From positions 1-29,771 of the forward strand of contig NZ_JBBMEY010000024.1 of assembly GCF_040096285.1 (NCBI RefSeq): DNA of 29,771 nt. Direction: 5' to 3'. The position numbers were made by a program, and so were the translations under genes. Under the pieces are notes generated by a model. That model searched no databases and had not been told where the DNA came from. It was given only the letters and a program-made list of their open reading frames with translations. The stretch comes from Ruminococcoides intestinihominis (GTDB taxonomy: Bacteria; Bacillota; Clostridia; Oscillospirales; Acutalibacteraceae). Of this stretch, positions 1 to 10,335 are shown in pieces (position 1 is the stretch's first letter; each line of letters starts with the position of its first letter).

Positions 1-3000
1 TCTAGTTGCAAAAATATTAATGAGATAGAATTTTCTAAAAACTTAGAAGTGATAGGCTATGAATCATTTGCTAATTGTACATCTTTAAAGAAAATAACTA
101 TTCCTGATAATATAAAAACAATAGAAAATTGTGCTTTTGAAAATTGTTCAGCTGTAACAGAAATTGAACTGGGTAAAGGTTTAACTCAACTAGGTACATC
201 AAATGGTTATTACTATAATCCATTTTATAATATGACTAGTGTAAAGAAGATTACATTTAATACTGAAAAAGTACCTACAACTCCATGTGCAGATACTTTT
301 GAATATATGAATAACCTAGAAACTGTCTATGTTCCGGTTGATGGTTATAGTGATTATGTAACCAGATTTTCACCATATATCAATAATGCTAGAATTGTTA
401 TGATTTCAGACAGTGACTTTGTTATTAAGGATGGTGTACTACTTCAATATTCAGGTACTGACACAGATGTTGTAATTCCTGATGATGTAACAGAAATCGG
501 TGACTCAGCATTTAAGAATAACACAAATATCAAAAAGGTAACTTTCTCTAAGAATATTAAGAAAATTAACCAATCAGCTTTTTATAGTTGTACAAATCTA
601 GAAACAGTTATTTTCAATAACTTAATTAGTTCTATTGGTAATAGTGCTTTCTATGGTTGTACAAAACTTTCAGGTGTATTAAAAATTTCTGAAAACACAA
701 GAAGTGTAGGTAATTATTCTTTCGCTAATTGTACTTCATTAACTTCTGTTGAAATTGCAAGTAACAATGAAGAAATTAAAATTGGTGACTGTTCATTCCA
801 AAATGATACTTCTATAAAGTCAATTTCACTGGGTAATGTTACTTCAATCGGTAAGTATGCATTTGATAACTGTAAAGGTATCAATACAAAAGTACAGTTT
901 AATGATACTCTAAAAACAATTGGTGAATATGCATTTAGAAATTGTAGCAATATTATTGATACATTAGTTATCCCAACCAGTGTTATAACAGTTACAACAG
1001 GTGCATTCCAAAACTGTTCAAGTATTGCTAATGTTGAAATTCCTGATTCTCTAACTAGAATTAGTGCATATACTTTTGATGGTTGTAAAAGTTTAGAAAG
1101 CATCGAAGTTCCTGATTCAGTAACTATTATTGATAATCATGCATTTAATAATTGTTCAAGTGTTGAAACAGTTACTTTAGGTAAGAATGTTCAAACTATC
1201 GGTAGCAGTAATTATTACTACTACAACCCGTTCAACGGCATGAATTCTGTAAAGGAATTTACATTTAAAGGTGATACATTACCATCAGCATCATTTAACG
1301 ATATTTTCTATTCAATGAATAGACTACAAACTGTATATGTAACTCTAAAGGCATACAAGTCATTTGGTTATACATATTCAGCATATATTAACAATGCAAG
1401 ATACAAGGTTTTAGGTTGCAAAGATGACTTTATTGTTAATGACAAGAGTGAGTTATTACTATATCAAGGTAATGATACAGTAGTAACAATTCCTGAAAAT
1501 GTTGAAACTATTGAAATTTCAGCATTCCAAAATAACAGTACCATTGAAAAAGTGATTTTCAATGAAAATCTAAAGTCAATTTCTTCTTATGCTTTTGAAA
1601 ATTGTATTAATCTAACATCATATGAAGTAAATAAAAATCTTGAGAATATCGGTAGCAGAGCATTTTATGGTTGTACTTCTCTTGAAAGTGTAAACTTAAA
1701 TAATAACCTTACTACTATCGGTTCATCAGCTTTTGCAAACTGTACAAGTATAAGTGGTGACCTGAGAGTACCAAGTTCAGTAATTTCTATCGGTAGTAGT
1801 GCTTTTGACGGTGACAGTAGTATTGTTACTCTAAAGATTGAGGGTAACAAGAATGGCACATCTATCGGTTCTTATGCATTTAGAAATGCTAAGGCTTTAA
1901 CTTCACTTGACTTAGGTTCAGTGGAAACTATCGGTACATATGCGTTCCAAAATTGTACAAGCCTTACAGGTGAACTTATTATTCCTGATAGTGTAACTTC
2001 AATGGGTGAAGGTGCATTCCAAAACTGTAGTAGTATTACATCATTAACTCTATCAGAAAAACTAACTGCAATTTCAAGATATGCTTTTGCAAATTGTTCT
2101 GCTATTAAGGGTGAAATCAGAATTCCTGATTTAATAACAGATATTTATGACGAGGCATTTAGAAATTGTAAAAATGTTGAAAGCGTTGTACTGGGTACAA
2201 ATATCAAAAATATCGGTTCAAACAATTATTATTACTATAGTCCATTTAATGAAATGACTTCTGTTAAGGAGTTTATGTTTACAGGTACTAATATTCCAAA
2301 TTGTCCTTTTGAAGATTTATTCTATTCAATGAATTCTCTGGAAACAATTTTTGTTCCGGTAGAAACTAAGGATAATTTTGTAGATAAGTTTGATAAGTAC
2401 AAGAATAATGCAGTATTCTCAACAGATACTATGAAGTGTGGTGTTAGAAATCTAACTGCTTCTAATGTATATAGCAAAACAGTAAAACTTACATGGTCTA
2501 AGCACCAAAACGATACTGTTACAAGTTATATTATTACTAGAGATGGTGAACAGATTGCAACACCAAAGAATAATCAGTTTATTGATTATGATTTAACACC
2601 TAACAAAACTTATGAATATACAGTTTATGGTGTGAATGATGCAGGAGATAAAACAAGAGGTACTAAATTATCAGTAACTCCACATTCAATGGATGTTCTT
2701 GATATTACTACTCCTCATAGTCAAAATACTGTTTCTGTACAAGACGGTTCAATTACTGTAAGTGCAAAGAATGAAAATAACGGTATTGATTTAGATGGTA
2801 ATGCAGTTTTAGGTAAACTATATTACTTTAACAAGGATAATAATAGAATATTTGTCGGTAAGTCAAATGCAGTTATCAGCGACAAAATTTACTTTAACTT
2901 TGATTTAGATGTTGAAGATATTCCAAACGGTGAATATAAAGTTCTATTTACTTATACAGATATTGACAATGTAACAGTAGAAAAGGAAGGTACAATTCGT

Positions 3001-6000
3001 GTAGATAAGAGTGTACCTGAAAAAATCCAGAATGTTGTTGCATTAGGTGACTACAATGATATTAAGATTTCATGGTCAAAGTCCAGTGAAGTAGATAGTA
3101 AGATTTACAAAATTTATAGAAAATCCGAAGTTGATACAGATTTCTCTCTATTAACTACAATTAAGGGTAGAGATATTCTTTCTTATACTGATACAAATGT
3201 AAAGAAAAACAGACTATATACTTACTATGTAATTACAGAAAACAGCTTTGGCATTGTAAGTGAAAATTCTAATGAAACTATTGCAATGCGTGGTATTGAT
3301 GAAGAACCGCCTGTAATTACTTCAATAACCCCATCAAGTTATAGCTATATCGGTAATGTACAGAAGATTACAGTTGAAGCAACAGACAATCTAATGTTAG
3401 GTAGTGCAAAGCTATACTATAGTACAGATGAAGAAAATTGGACTTTAATTGATACAGTGAAGAATTCTCCATTTACATTTGCTTTCAATACTAAAGAATT
3501 AACTGATACAGAAATTTCTGTTAAGTCAGTTGTATATGACTTACAGGGTAACGAAAGTGAACCTAAGATTGTTAAGTACAAGATTGATAATCAAGGACCT
3601 GATAAGGTAACAGATTTTACTATCAGTAAAGTTCTTTCTACAAAAGTTACTTTAAAATGGAAACAACCAAAGGCTGAAGATTTAGCTAGTTATGTTCTAG
3701 AAGAGAAATTGGAAAACGGTAACTTTAAGGTAGTGAAAGATAACATTACCGATAACGGTTGTGTTATTGAAAACTTAACACCAAATACAACTCATATTTA
3801 TCGTGTAGCAGGTGTTGATAAAATCGGTAATATTGGTGGATATTCCGATACATTAGAAGTTACAACTACTGATGATACAACTGCACCTGTAGTTACTTCA
3901 TTATCACCATCAGCCGGTAGAAGAAATTCAGTAATTAACTTTAGTGCAACAGCCGGGGACAACTACGGTATTAAGTCAATAGAAATTCAAATTTCAACTG
4001 ACTTAAAAACTTGGAAATCTCTATCAAATAAAGAATTTACAATAGCATCAAAAACTGCAACATATTCATTTAATGTAAATGTTGATGAGTTTAATGACGG
4101 CAGTATTTATGTAAGAGCAGTTGCAACCGACTTTGCCGGTAATGTTAGTGATACTTCAAGTAATGCACCATTTGTTGAATATATGATTGACAAAACTGCA
4201 CCATCTTCACCTACAAATTTAGTAGCTACAAGTACAGATAATGCAATCTATTTAACATGGCTACAGGGTTCTGAAGAAGACTTGTCAACTTATTCGGTAT
4301 ATCGTTCAACTGAAAAGGATAGTGGATTTATCCTACTTGCAAGTGGATTAAAGCAAATTAATTACTACGATACTACTGCAAAGAGTGGCACAGTATATTA
4401 TTACAAAATTGCCGTTACAGATACAGTAGGCAATGTAAGTGAATTCTCACAGACAGTAAGTGCAAAACTTGCTGAGGATATAATTTCTCCTGAAGTTATT
4501 AGTATCTCTCCTGATAGCAATTCTTCAATCAGTAAACAGTTCCATACAGTAAGTGCTTTAGTAAAGGATAATTACTTAGTAGATACAGTTACTTTTGAAT
4601 ATAAAATTGAGGGTGAAGATAATTACAAAACATTTAGTACAGTGAAGAACATAAATGCTGACTATAAAACAGTATCAGCTGATATTCCTTTATCAGGTAT
4701 TACTAACTCAAAGAAAGTTTATGTTAGAGTATATTGTACGGATACAAGTGGTCTAAAGTCAGAATATAGCAAAGTTTATACTTATACATATGATGATTTA
4801 GCACCATCAATTAATAACCTAAAAGCAGAAATTAAGAAAAACACAGTAACTCTTAATTGGTCAGATAATAAAGACAGTGACCTATCAGGCTTTAAGGTTT
4901 ACAGAATTGATGAAAAGGGTAGAGAAACATACTTAGGTTCAAGACAAGTTTCTTCTAACCATTCATATGAATTTTATGATACTATCTGTTCTAAGTCTGA
5001 TTCAAAATATACTTACAAAGTAGAAACTTATGATGAGTCAGGTAACTACTCCTCAACTTTATCAAATACAGTAGAATACAAAACTGTTGGAGATAAAGAA
5101 AATAACGAAAAACCTGTTGCCAGAATCAACGGTAATGAAGTAATGGAAAAGGGAGTTGAAGAATATTTTGACGGTTATTCTTCAACAGATGACGACAGTA
5201 TTGTTTCATATCATTGGGATTTTGGTGACGGCACTTATTCTGATGATATTCAACCTATTAAAAGTTATAGATTAGCAGGTACATATGAAGTTAAGCTAAC
5301 TGTAACAGACTCATTTGGTGAACAGTCAACTGCAACTTTCACAGTAACAGTTAAAGAAAGAACTGCAATCGGTACAGTAAAAGTTAAAGTAGTTGATGAA
5401 AAGGGCAAGATTATTCCTCAAGCACCTGTTTACTTTAATTTAGGTGAAGATAACCAAAAGGTTATTTATACCGATAGTAACGGTTACTCTTCATACAACC
5501 TTGCCGGTGGTGATACATTAGTAGGTTGTTACAAGTCAGGATATTTACCTGTTAGAAAGAATGTAACAGTCCTTACAAATGCAACTAGAGAAATCACTCT
5601 AACTATGATTAAGGAAGAACTTGTTACCGGTACTTTTGAAGTAACAAGAATGACATTTAACGAAATTGTTGATGCAGGTATCGATGTATATGACCCAGCT
5701 AACCAAAATGTTTATTCTGTTGAAGTTACTGTTAGATATGGTGAAAAAGAAATTCCAATTAAGTATATTAGAAATGATAACAAAATTATAAAATATACTG
5801 TTTCTAATTCCGGTGGCTCTAAACCTAACGAAAACAAACCTAACGGTAACGGAAATTCTACTATTAGTGGCATTAGCTTTATTCCAAACAAAGAGAATAA
5901 AGAGTTTATTGCAATTCTACAGTTTGATGCTACTGCAAAGACGCTAAAAGAATTCTTTGATGTAAAACTTCATATTGTAAATAACGCAACTAAAGACTTT

Positions 6001-9000
6001 GTCCTAACAAATAATGAAGTGAACCTAAATGTACCTGATGGACTTCACCTAATGGATAATGTTTCCGGTGAATGGTGTAACAGTAAGAATGTTAAGTTTG
6101 ATAAACTTGTAGGTCAAGAAACTAAGACACTGTCATGGATTGTTCGTGGTGATAAGGTAGGTTCTTATGACTTGTCAGCAGATTATTCCGGTGTGCTAAG
6201 TGAGTTTGAAGAAACAGTTAAGACTTCTTTCAAAACCGATGAACCTATTGATGTTTACGGTATGACAAACATAATGTTTAATGTTGAAGTATGTAAAGAA
6301 ATCAGAAACAATGCTTTCTACTTTAATATCGGACTAAAGAATGTTGGTAATATTGATGCAATTTGTCCTTCTCTTGACTTTAATAATATTGTAAAGAATA
6401 TTACTTCAACAGCACTTGGTCTTGACCCATCAGATGAAAATTATTCTCCTGATTTTTCAGTAGATGCAAGACTAATGAATGTTAGAACTGTATCAGCAGA
6501 TAATCAAAGTAAGTATGTTGATTATAAGTACTCAAAGGATGGTAGTATTGCAACTAATATAAGTACTCTTGCACCTGACGAATCAATTTATTTTGATTAT
6601 GTAGCATATAACGCAATTAACTATGATGATATTGCACAGTTTAAGTCAGCATCATATAAGGTTCTTGACGGTATCGGTGGTGGTGTAACAGTAACACCGA
6701 TAGACTTTAACTATTATAGTTTTGCTAATTCTACAGATAAAGTTAACGACTTAACTTCTAAAGAAGATAATAGCAGAAAGTCATCAGCTGATTATCTATT
6801 AAACGGTAACAACTTCCTATATGTTAAAAACAGTGATATGGCTAATTCTCTCGGTGAGGGTGTTTATAATAGCCTAAAACTTGCTTTAACACTTGATTTT
6901 GAAACACTTACAAAGGATGATAAGAAGAAATTAATTGATGAATTATTGGTTAAAATGATTACCGATGATAATTCAGAACAAAACATTAACGGATTAGTAA
7001 GTGACCAGTATGTAAGTGCAGTTAAGAATGCTCTTTATGTTATAAAAAGTTCTTGTGATTCCTTTGACTTTGGTGATAATACAACTAAAGAAAAGGTAAC
7101 TGCTATTATCAGTAATGCATTAGATAGCACTAATACAATAAACGAATTAGCAGGTAATTTAGAAAACTCAACTGATGAAGATTCAATTATTAATACATTC
7201 TATGGGAAACTTGGACTATCAGCAGTTGGTGGTATATCAGTTACTACATTTAAAAAGCTAGTTGGTGATAACCTAGGCTATAGTGAAAACTCAGCATTAT
7301 TTAAGGGTATCACAGGTGTAAGTGAATACGGTGGTATGGCAGTTGAATTATTAGTAGAAAATCCTATTAATGCTTATAATGATGCAGTTACTTCTCGTTA
7401 CCTTTATACTCAGTTAAAGGCTCAAGCATCTGTCGAACAAGCCACATTACTACTAAATACTTTAATCAGTTATTATTCTGATGAAGAACGCTTTAGAGAT
7501 TTTATGAAAGACTCTCAGCTTAATTCATTAATGTATAAGTCAGCTAATACCAACTACAAAAAGCTAATCGCTGATGAGGCTAAAAAGCTAAAGTCACAGT
7601 TACTAAATGACTCATATGACTTTAGATTAGAACTTGCTAAGAATTTCGCCTCAGCTACTGCAAATTCAGTTGCAAATATTGTACTTGATGAAGCTATTTC
7701 TAAGTCACTTGGTAAGTTGGCAATTTGGTATGAAGCACTTTCAGCTACATTCCAAGTAGTAGATTTAGCCTTTGGCATTGGTGATATGTATGAGGCAGCA
7801 GATTCATTTGCTATTGCAAACTATATTTCAATGGCAGTAGAATCCGGTTACAACACAATTTCTAACAGTTATAAGAATAAAAACAGTAATCTCCTTTCAA
7901 CAGGTCTATTTAAGGATATTGTTTCTGATGATTCTTCTTTAAATGACGACTCATTAGCTGAATATACTTTATATGAAATGAAGTCACTTTGTCAGATTAG
8001 ACTACTGGGTGAACAACTATTCTATAAGTATATTAATAGTGACAATTCAAATATTATTCATACTGATGAAGAATTTGATGCAAAGATAGTTAAAGAAGTA
8101 AATGATTACTTCGGTATTAATGCAAAGGATATTGAAGAAGTATTTGATTATGTTTATGAAAAAATCTTATCTTCAAGAGACAGTATCTTTGATATTGAAA
8201 GAAAAGAAAGTATCACTCAGCCATCAGCACCAACAGTAACTATTGATTATAACAATCTTCGTACAGTAGAAAAGTTTGATGATAAGTATGAATATTGTAC
8301 AGAAGATGGTGTATGGCATACTTGTGACGGATATATTAATGTATATCCTAAGACAGTAAGAACTATCCTAAGAGTTAGACTAAAGTCTAGTGGCAACAAT
8401 ATGTCCGGTAAGATTACAACAGTAAATGTTTATGCTAAAAAGTCAGTTAGCAAAAATGTTTCAGTTAAATATTCAGATGGTAAGTATTATCTAACTAACC
8501 TAAATGAAAACTATTCATATCAAGTAGCAACGGTTTCTTCATTAACTGCAAATGCTGATTGGTCAAAGGCAGTAACAATTAACAATAAGGTTGATGCTAC
8601 TGTTACAGGTTTAAGTAATTCGGATTATCTATCAATCAGAATTCTTGAAAATAAAAATCTAGAAGTAATGACCTCCGAACCAACAGTTCTTAAGGCTAAT
8701 AAGAAATTACCTTTAACTATTGTTACAGAGGGTGACGGTAATGTTACACAGACAAGTAGTGACGGTTACTACTTTGTTGGTGATGATGTAACACTTACAG
8801 CAGAAAAGTCAGCTGACTCAATTTTTGCAGGTTGGTATGTAAACGGTGAAAAGGTAAGTTCTGACCCTACCTATATTCTTGAAATGACTGAATTCGCAGA
8901 AATTACTGCTAAATTTATCGGTAAAAACGAAGTAAAAGCAACTTCAATTAATGTAACTTCTCCATATTCAGAAAATAAAAATACTTTCTATGTTGGAGAA

Positions 9001-10230
9001 AAAATAAAGATGATAGCCAACTTTACACCAAATAACACTTCTAATAAGTCAGTTAAATGGACTTCAAGTAATAATTCAGTAGCCACAGTTAACAACTTAG
9101 GTGTTGTATCATTCATAAAGAGTGGTAAAGCAGTAATTACTGCTACAACTTCAAATAATATCTCAGCAACTTATAACATTAATGTTGTAGAAAATAAAGT
9201 TGAGAAACTGGTTATCACAACTGATTTCTCAGTAAAACAGTATTTTGAGGGTGAAACATTCTGTAATGACGGTTTAAAGCTGGTTGCAGTTTATACAGAT
9301 GGTTCTTCATCATATGTTGATGATTACACAGTAACAGGTTTTGACAATACAAAAGCCGGTGAACAAACATTAACCATTACTTCAAATGGTAAAACAGTTA
9401 CTACAACAGTTACAGTTTTACATAACGGTACTTGGAAAGTGCTTAAAGAAGCTACTTGTAAAGAAACAGGTAAAATGGAATATGTATGTTCTATTTGTAA
9501 TAATGTAGTTTCTGAGAAAGCTATTGAAAAAACACCTCATACTGTTGTAATAGATAAAGAAGTTAAACCAACTTGTGAAAAGAATGGCCTAACTGAAGGT
9601 AAGCATTGTTCAGTATGTGGCAAAGTAATTACTCCACAAAAGACAGTTCCAAAGCTAGGACATACAGTAGTTAAGGATAAGGCAGTAAAACCTACATATA
9701 CACATACAGGTTTAACTGAGGGTTCTCATTGTTCAACTTGTGGTAAGGTGATTGTAGCCCAAAAGGTTGTTCCAAAGTTAAAGAAAACAACTATTACTCT
9801 AAAGAAAGCTAAACAATCTGTTTATGTAAAGGCTAAAACTACTGTAAAAGCTACAATTAAAAATCCTGTTGGTAAAACTACTTATAAGAGTAGCAATACT
9901 AAAATTGCAAAGGTAAACAGTAAGGGTGTAATCACTACTTATAAGTTAGGTACAGTTAAAATTACCGTTACAAATAATAAGGTATCTAAAACTATGACAC
10001 TTGTAGTGAAGAAACCTAAGCTAAACAAAACTTCACTTACACTAAAGAAAAAGAAATCCTATACACTGAAAGTTATGGGTAAAGTAGGAACTGCTAAGTT
10101 CACTTCTTCAAATACTAAGATTGTTACCGTAAATAAATACGGCAAAATCCTAGCTAAGAAAAAAGGTAATGCAGTAATCATCGTTAAAACAAATGGTGAA
10201 ACTCTAAAGTGTAAAGTAAAGGTGAATTAA
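1..10230 (+). CDS. Giant BspA-type LRR / FN3 / PKD / Ig-like surface protein (5' end outside window)
   Basis: Frame 1 is open from the first base, so the gene begins left of the window and at least 3409 residues are visible. Counting residues from base 1: 1-810 are BspA-like leucine-rich repeats (LxxIGxxAFxNCxSL pattern); about 813-1697 alternate some five FN3-like domains with Ig-like ones; 1705-1785 is a PKD domain (WDFGDGTYSD); 1790-1873 is a carboxypeptidase-regulatory-like beta domain. About 1880-2240 is beta-rich, and 2243-2738 is mostly helical and unrecognised. The C-terminus has an InlB B-repeat-like unit (FAGWYVNGEKV), Big_2- and Big_3-like domains, three CxxC modules (bases 9421-9780) and two lysine-rich Big_2-like domains. 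There is no LPXTG motif or C-terminal membrane anchor. It is probably secreted or wall-associated and adhesive; the ligand is unknown. The family assignment is firm, the role is inferred. Confidence 0.9.
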   Translation, partial: SSCKNINEIEFSKNLEVIGYESFANCTSLKKITIPDNIKTIENCAFENCSAVTEIELGKGLTQLGTSNGYYYNPFYNMTSVKKITFNTEKVPTTPCADTFEYMNNLETVYVPVDGYSDYVTRFSPYINNARIVMISDSDFVIKDGVLLQYSGTDTDVVIPDDVTEIGDSAFKNNTNIKKVTFSKNIKKINQSAFYSCTNLETVIFNNLISSIGNSAFYGCTKLSGVLKISENTRSVGNYSFANCTSLTSVEIASNNEEIKIGDCSFQNDTSIKSISLGNVTSIGKYAFDNCKGINTKVQFNDTLKTIGEYAFRNCSNIIDTLVIPTSVITVTTGAFQNCSSIANVEIPDSLTRISAYTFDGCKSLESIEVPDSVTIIDNHAFNNCSSVETVTLGKNVQTIGSSNYYYYNPFNGMNSVKEFTFKGDTLPSASFNDIFYSMNRLQTVYVTLKAYKSFGYTYSAYINNARYKVLGCKDDFIVNDKSELLLYQGNDTVVTIPENVETIEISAFQNNSTIEKVIFNENLKSISSYAFENCINLTSYEVNKNLENIGSRAFYGCTSLESVNLNNNLTTIGSSAFANCTSISGDLRVPSSVISIGSSAFDGDSSIVTLKIEGNKNGTSIGSYAFRNAKALTSLDLGSVETIGTYAFQNCTSLTGELIIPDSVTSMGEGAFQNCSSITSLTLSEKLTAISRYAFANCSAIKGEIRIPDLITDIYDEAFRNCKNVESVVLGTNIKNIGSNNYYYYSPFNEMTSVKEFMFTGTNIPNCPFEDLFYSMNSLETIFVPVETKDNFVDKFDKYKNNAVFSTDTMKCGVRNLTASNVYSKTVKLTWSKHQNDTVTSYIITRDGEQIATPKNNQFIDYDLTPNKTYEYTVYGVNDAGDKTRGTKLSVTPHSMDVLDITTPHSQNTVSVQDGSITVSAKNENNGIDLDGNAVLGKLYYFNKDNNRIFVGKSNAVISDKIYFNFDLDVEDIPNGEYKVLFTYTDIDNVTVEKEGTIRVDKSVPEKIQNVVALGDYNDIKISWSKSSEVDSKIYKIYRKSEVDTDFSLLTTIKGRDILSYTDTNVKKNRLYTYYVITENSFGIVSENSNETIAMRGIDEEPPVITSITPSSYSYIGNVQKITVEATDNLMLGSAKLYYSTDEENWTLIDTVKNSPFTFAFNTKELTDTEISVKSVVYDLQGNESEPKIVKYKIDNQGPDKVTDFTISKVLSTKVTLKWKQPKAEDLASYVLEEKLENGNFKVVKDNITDNGCVIENLTPNTTHIYRVAGVDKIGNIGGYSDTLEVTTTDDTTAPVVTSLSPSAGRRNSVINFSATAGDNYGIKSIEIQISTDLKTWKSLSNKEFTIASKTATYSFNVNVDEFNDGSIYVRAVATDFAGNVSDTSSNAPFVEYMIDKTAPSSPTNLVATSTDNAIYLTWLQGSEEDLSTYSVYRSTEKDSGFILLASGLKQINYYDTTAKSGTVYYYKIAVTDTVGNVSEFSQTVSAKLAEDIISPEVISISPDSNSSISKQFHTVSALVKDNYLVDTVTFEYKIEGEDNYKTFSTVKNINADYKTVSADIPLSGITNSKKVYVRVYCTDTSGLKSEYSKVYTYTYDDLAPSINNLKAEIKKNTVTLNWSDNKDSDLSGFKVYRIDEKGRETYLGSRQVSSNHSYEFYDTICSKSDSKYTYKVETYDESGNYSSTLSNTVEYKTVGDKENNEKPVARINGNEVMEKGVEEYFDGYSSTDDDSIVSYHWDFGDGTYSDDIQPIKSYRLAGTYEVKLTVTDSFGEQSTATFTVTVKERTAIGTVKVKVVDEKGKIIPQAPVYFNLGEDNQKVIYTDSNGYSSYNLAGGDTLVGCYKSGYLPVRKNVTVLTNATREITLTMIKEELVTGTFEVTRMTFNEIVDAGIDVYDPANQNVYSVEVTVRYGEKEIPIKYIRNDNKIIKYTVSNSGGSKPNENKPNGNGNSTISGISFIPNKENKEFIAILQFDATAKTLKEFFDVKLHIVNNATKDFVLTNNEVNLNVPDGLHLMDNVSGEWCNSKNVKFDKLVGQETKTLSWIVRGDKVGSYDLSADYSGVLSEFEETVKTSFKTDEPIDVYGMTNIMFNVEVCKEIRNNAFYFNIGLKNVGNIDAICPSLDFNNIVKNITSTALGLDPSDENYSPDFSVDARLMNVRTVSADNQSKYVDYKYSKDGSIATNISTLAPDESIYFDYVAYNAINYDDIAQFKSASYKVLDGIGGGVTVTPIDFNYYSFANSTDKVNDLTSKEDNSRKSSADYLLNGNNFLYVKNSDMANSLGEGVYNSLKLALTLDFETLTKDDKKKLIDELLVKMITDDNSEQNINGLVSDQYVSAVKNALYVIKSSCDSFDFGDNTTKEKVTAIISNALDSTNTINELAGNLENSTDEDSIINTFYGKLGLSAVGGISVTTFKKLVGDNLGYSENSALFKGITGVSEYGGMAVELLVENPINAYNDAVTSRYLYTQLKAQASVEQATLLLNTLISYYSDEERFRDFMKDSQLNSLMYKSANTNYKKLIADEAKKLKSQLLNDSYDFRLELAKNFASATANSVANIVLDEAISKSLGKLAIWYEALSATFQVVDLAFGIGDMYEAADSFAIANYISMAVESGYNTISNSYKNKNSNLLSTGLFKDIVSDDSSLNDDSLAEYTLYEMKSLCQIRLLGEQLFYKYINSDNSNIIHTDEEFDAKIVKEVNDYFGINAKDIEEVFDYVYEKILSSRDSIFDIERKESITQPSAPTVTIDYNNLRTVEKFDDKYEYCTEDGVWHTCDGYINVYPKTVRTILRVRLKSSGNNMSGKITTVNVYAKKSVSKNVSVKYSDGKYYLTNLNENYSYQVATVSSLTANADWSKAVTINNKVDATVTGLSNSDYLSIRILENKNLEVMTSEPTVLKANKKLPLTIVTEGDGNVTQTSSDGYYFVGDDVTLTAEKSADSIFAGWYVNGEKVSSDPTYILEMTEFAEITAKFIGKNEVKATSINVTSPYSENKNTFYVGEKIKMIANFTPNNTSNKSVKWTSSNNSVATVNNLGVVSFIKSGKAVITATTSNNISATYNINVVENKVEKLVITTDFSVKQYFEGETFCNDGLKLVAVYTDGSSSYVDDYTVTGFDNTKAGEQTLTITSNGKTVTTTVTVLHNGTWKVLKEATCKETGKMEYVCSICNNVVSEKAIEKTPHTVVIDKEVKPTCEKNGLTEGKHCSVCGKVITPQKTVPKLGHTVVKDKAVKPTYTHTGLTEGSHCSTCGKVIVAQKVVPKLKKTTITLKKAKQSVYVKAKTTVKATIKNPVGKTTYKSSNTKIAKVNSKGVITTYKLGTVKITVTNNKVSKTMTLVVKKPKLNKTSLTLKKKKSYTLKVMGKVGTAKFTSSNTKIVTVNKYGKILAKKKGNAVIIVKTNGETLKCKVKVN

Positions 10231-10241
10231 CTTAATAAAAG

Positions 10242-10278
10242 AAAACTGACATCACACTAGTGGTGTCAGTTTTACTTT
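10242..10278 (+). terminator. Intrinsic terminator of the giant surface-protein gene
   Basis: A 14-bp stem (10242-10255 with 10260-10273, one U-G wobble) closes a 4-base loop ACTA and is followed by TTTTACTTTT. It lies 12 bases after the stop codon and separates the surface-protein gene from the promoter at 10301. Confidence 0.92.
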
Positions 10279-10300
10279 TCAAAGAATTATTATAAAGCTA

Positions 10301-10329
10301 TTGACATATGTTAATTAAAGTGTTATTAT
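10301..10329 (+). promoter_or_regulatory. Sigma-A promoter of the leader RNA and 97-residue protein
   Basis: TTGACA (10301-10306), a 17-base spacer and TATTAT (10324-10329) form a near-consensus housekeeping promoter. The predicted start near 10336 coincides with the 5' strand of the first helix of the leader RNA. Confidence 0.88.
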
Positions 10330-10335
10330 GAAACT

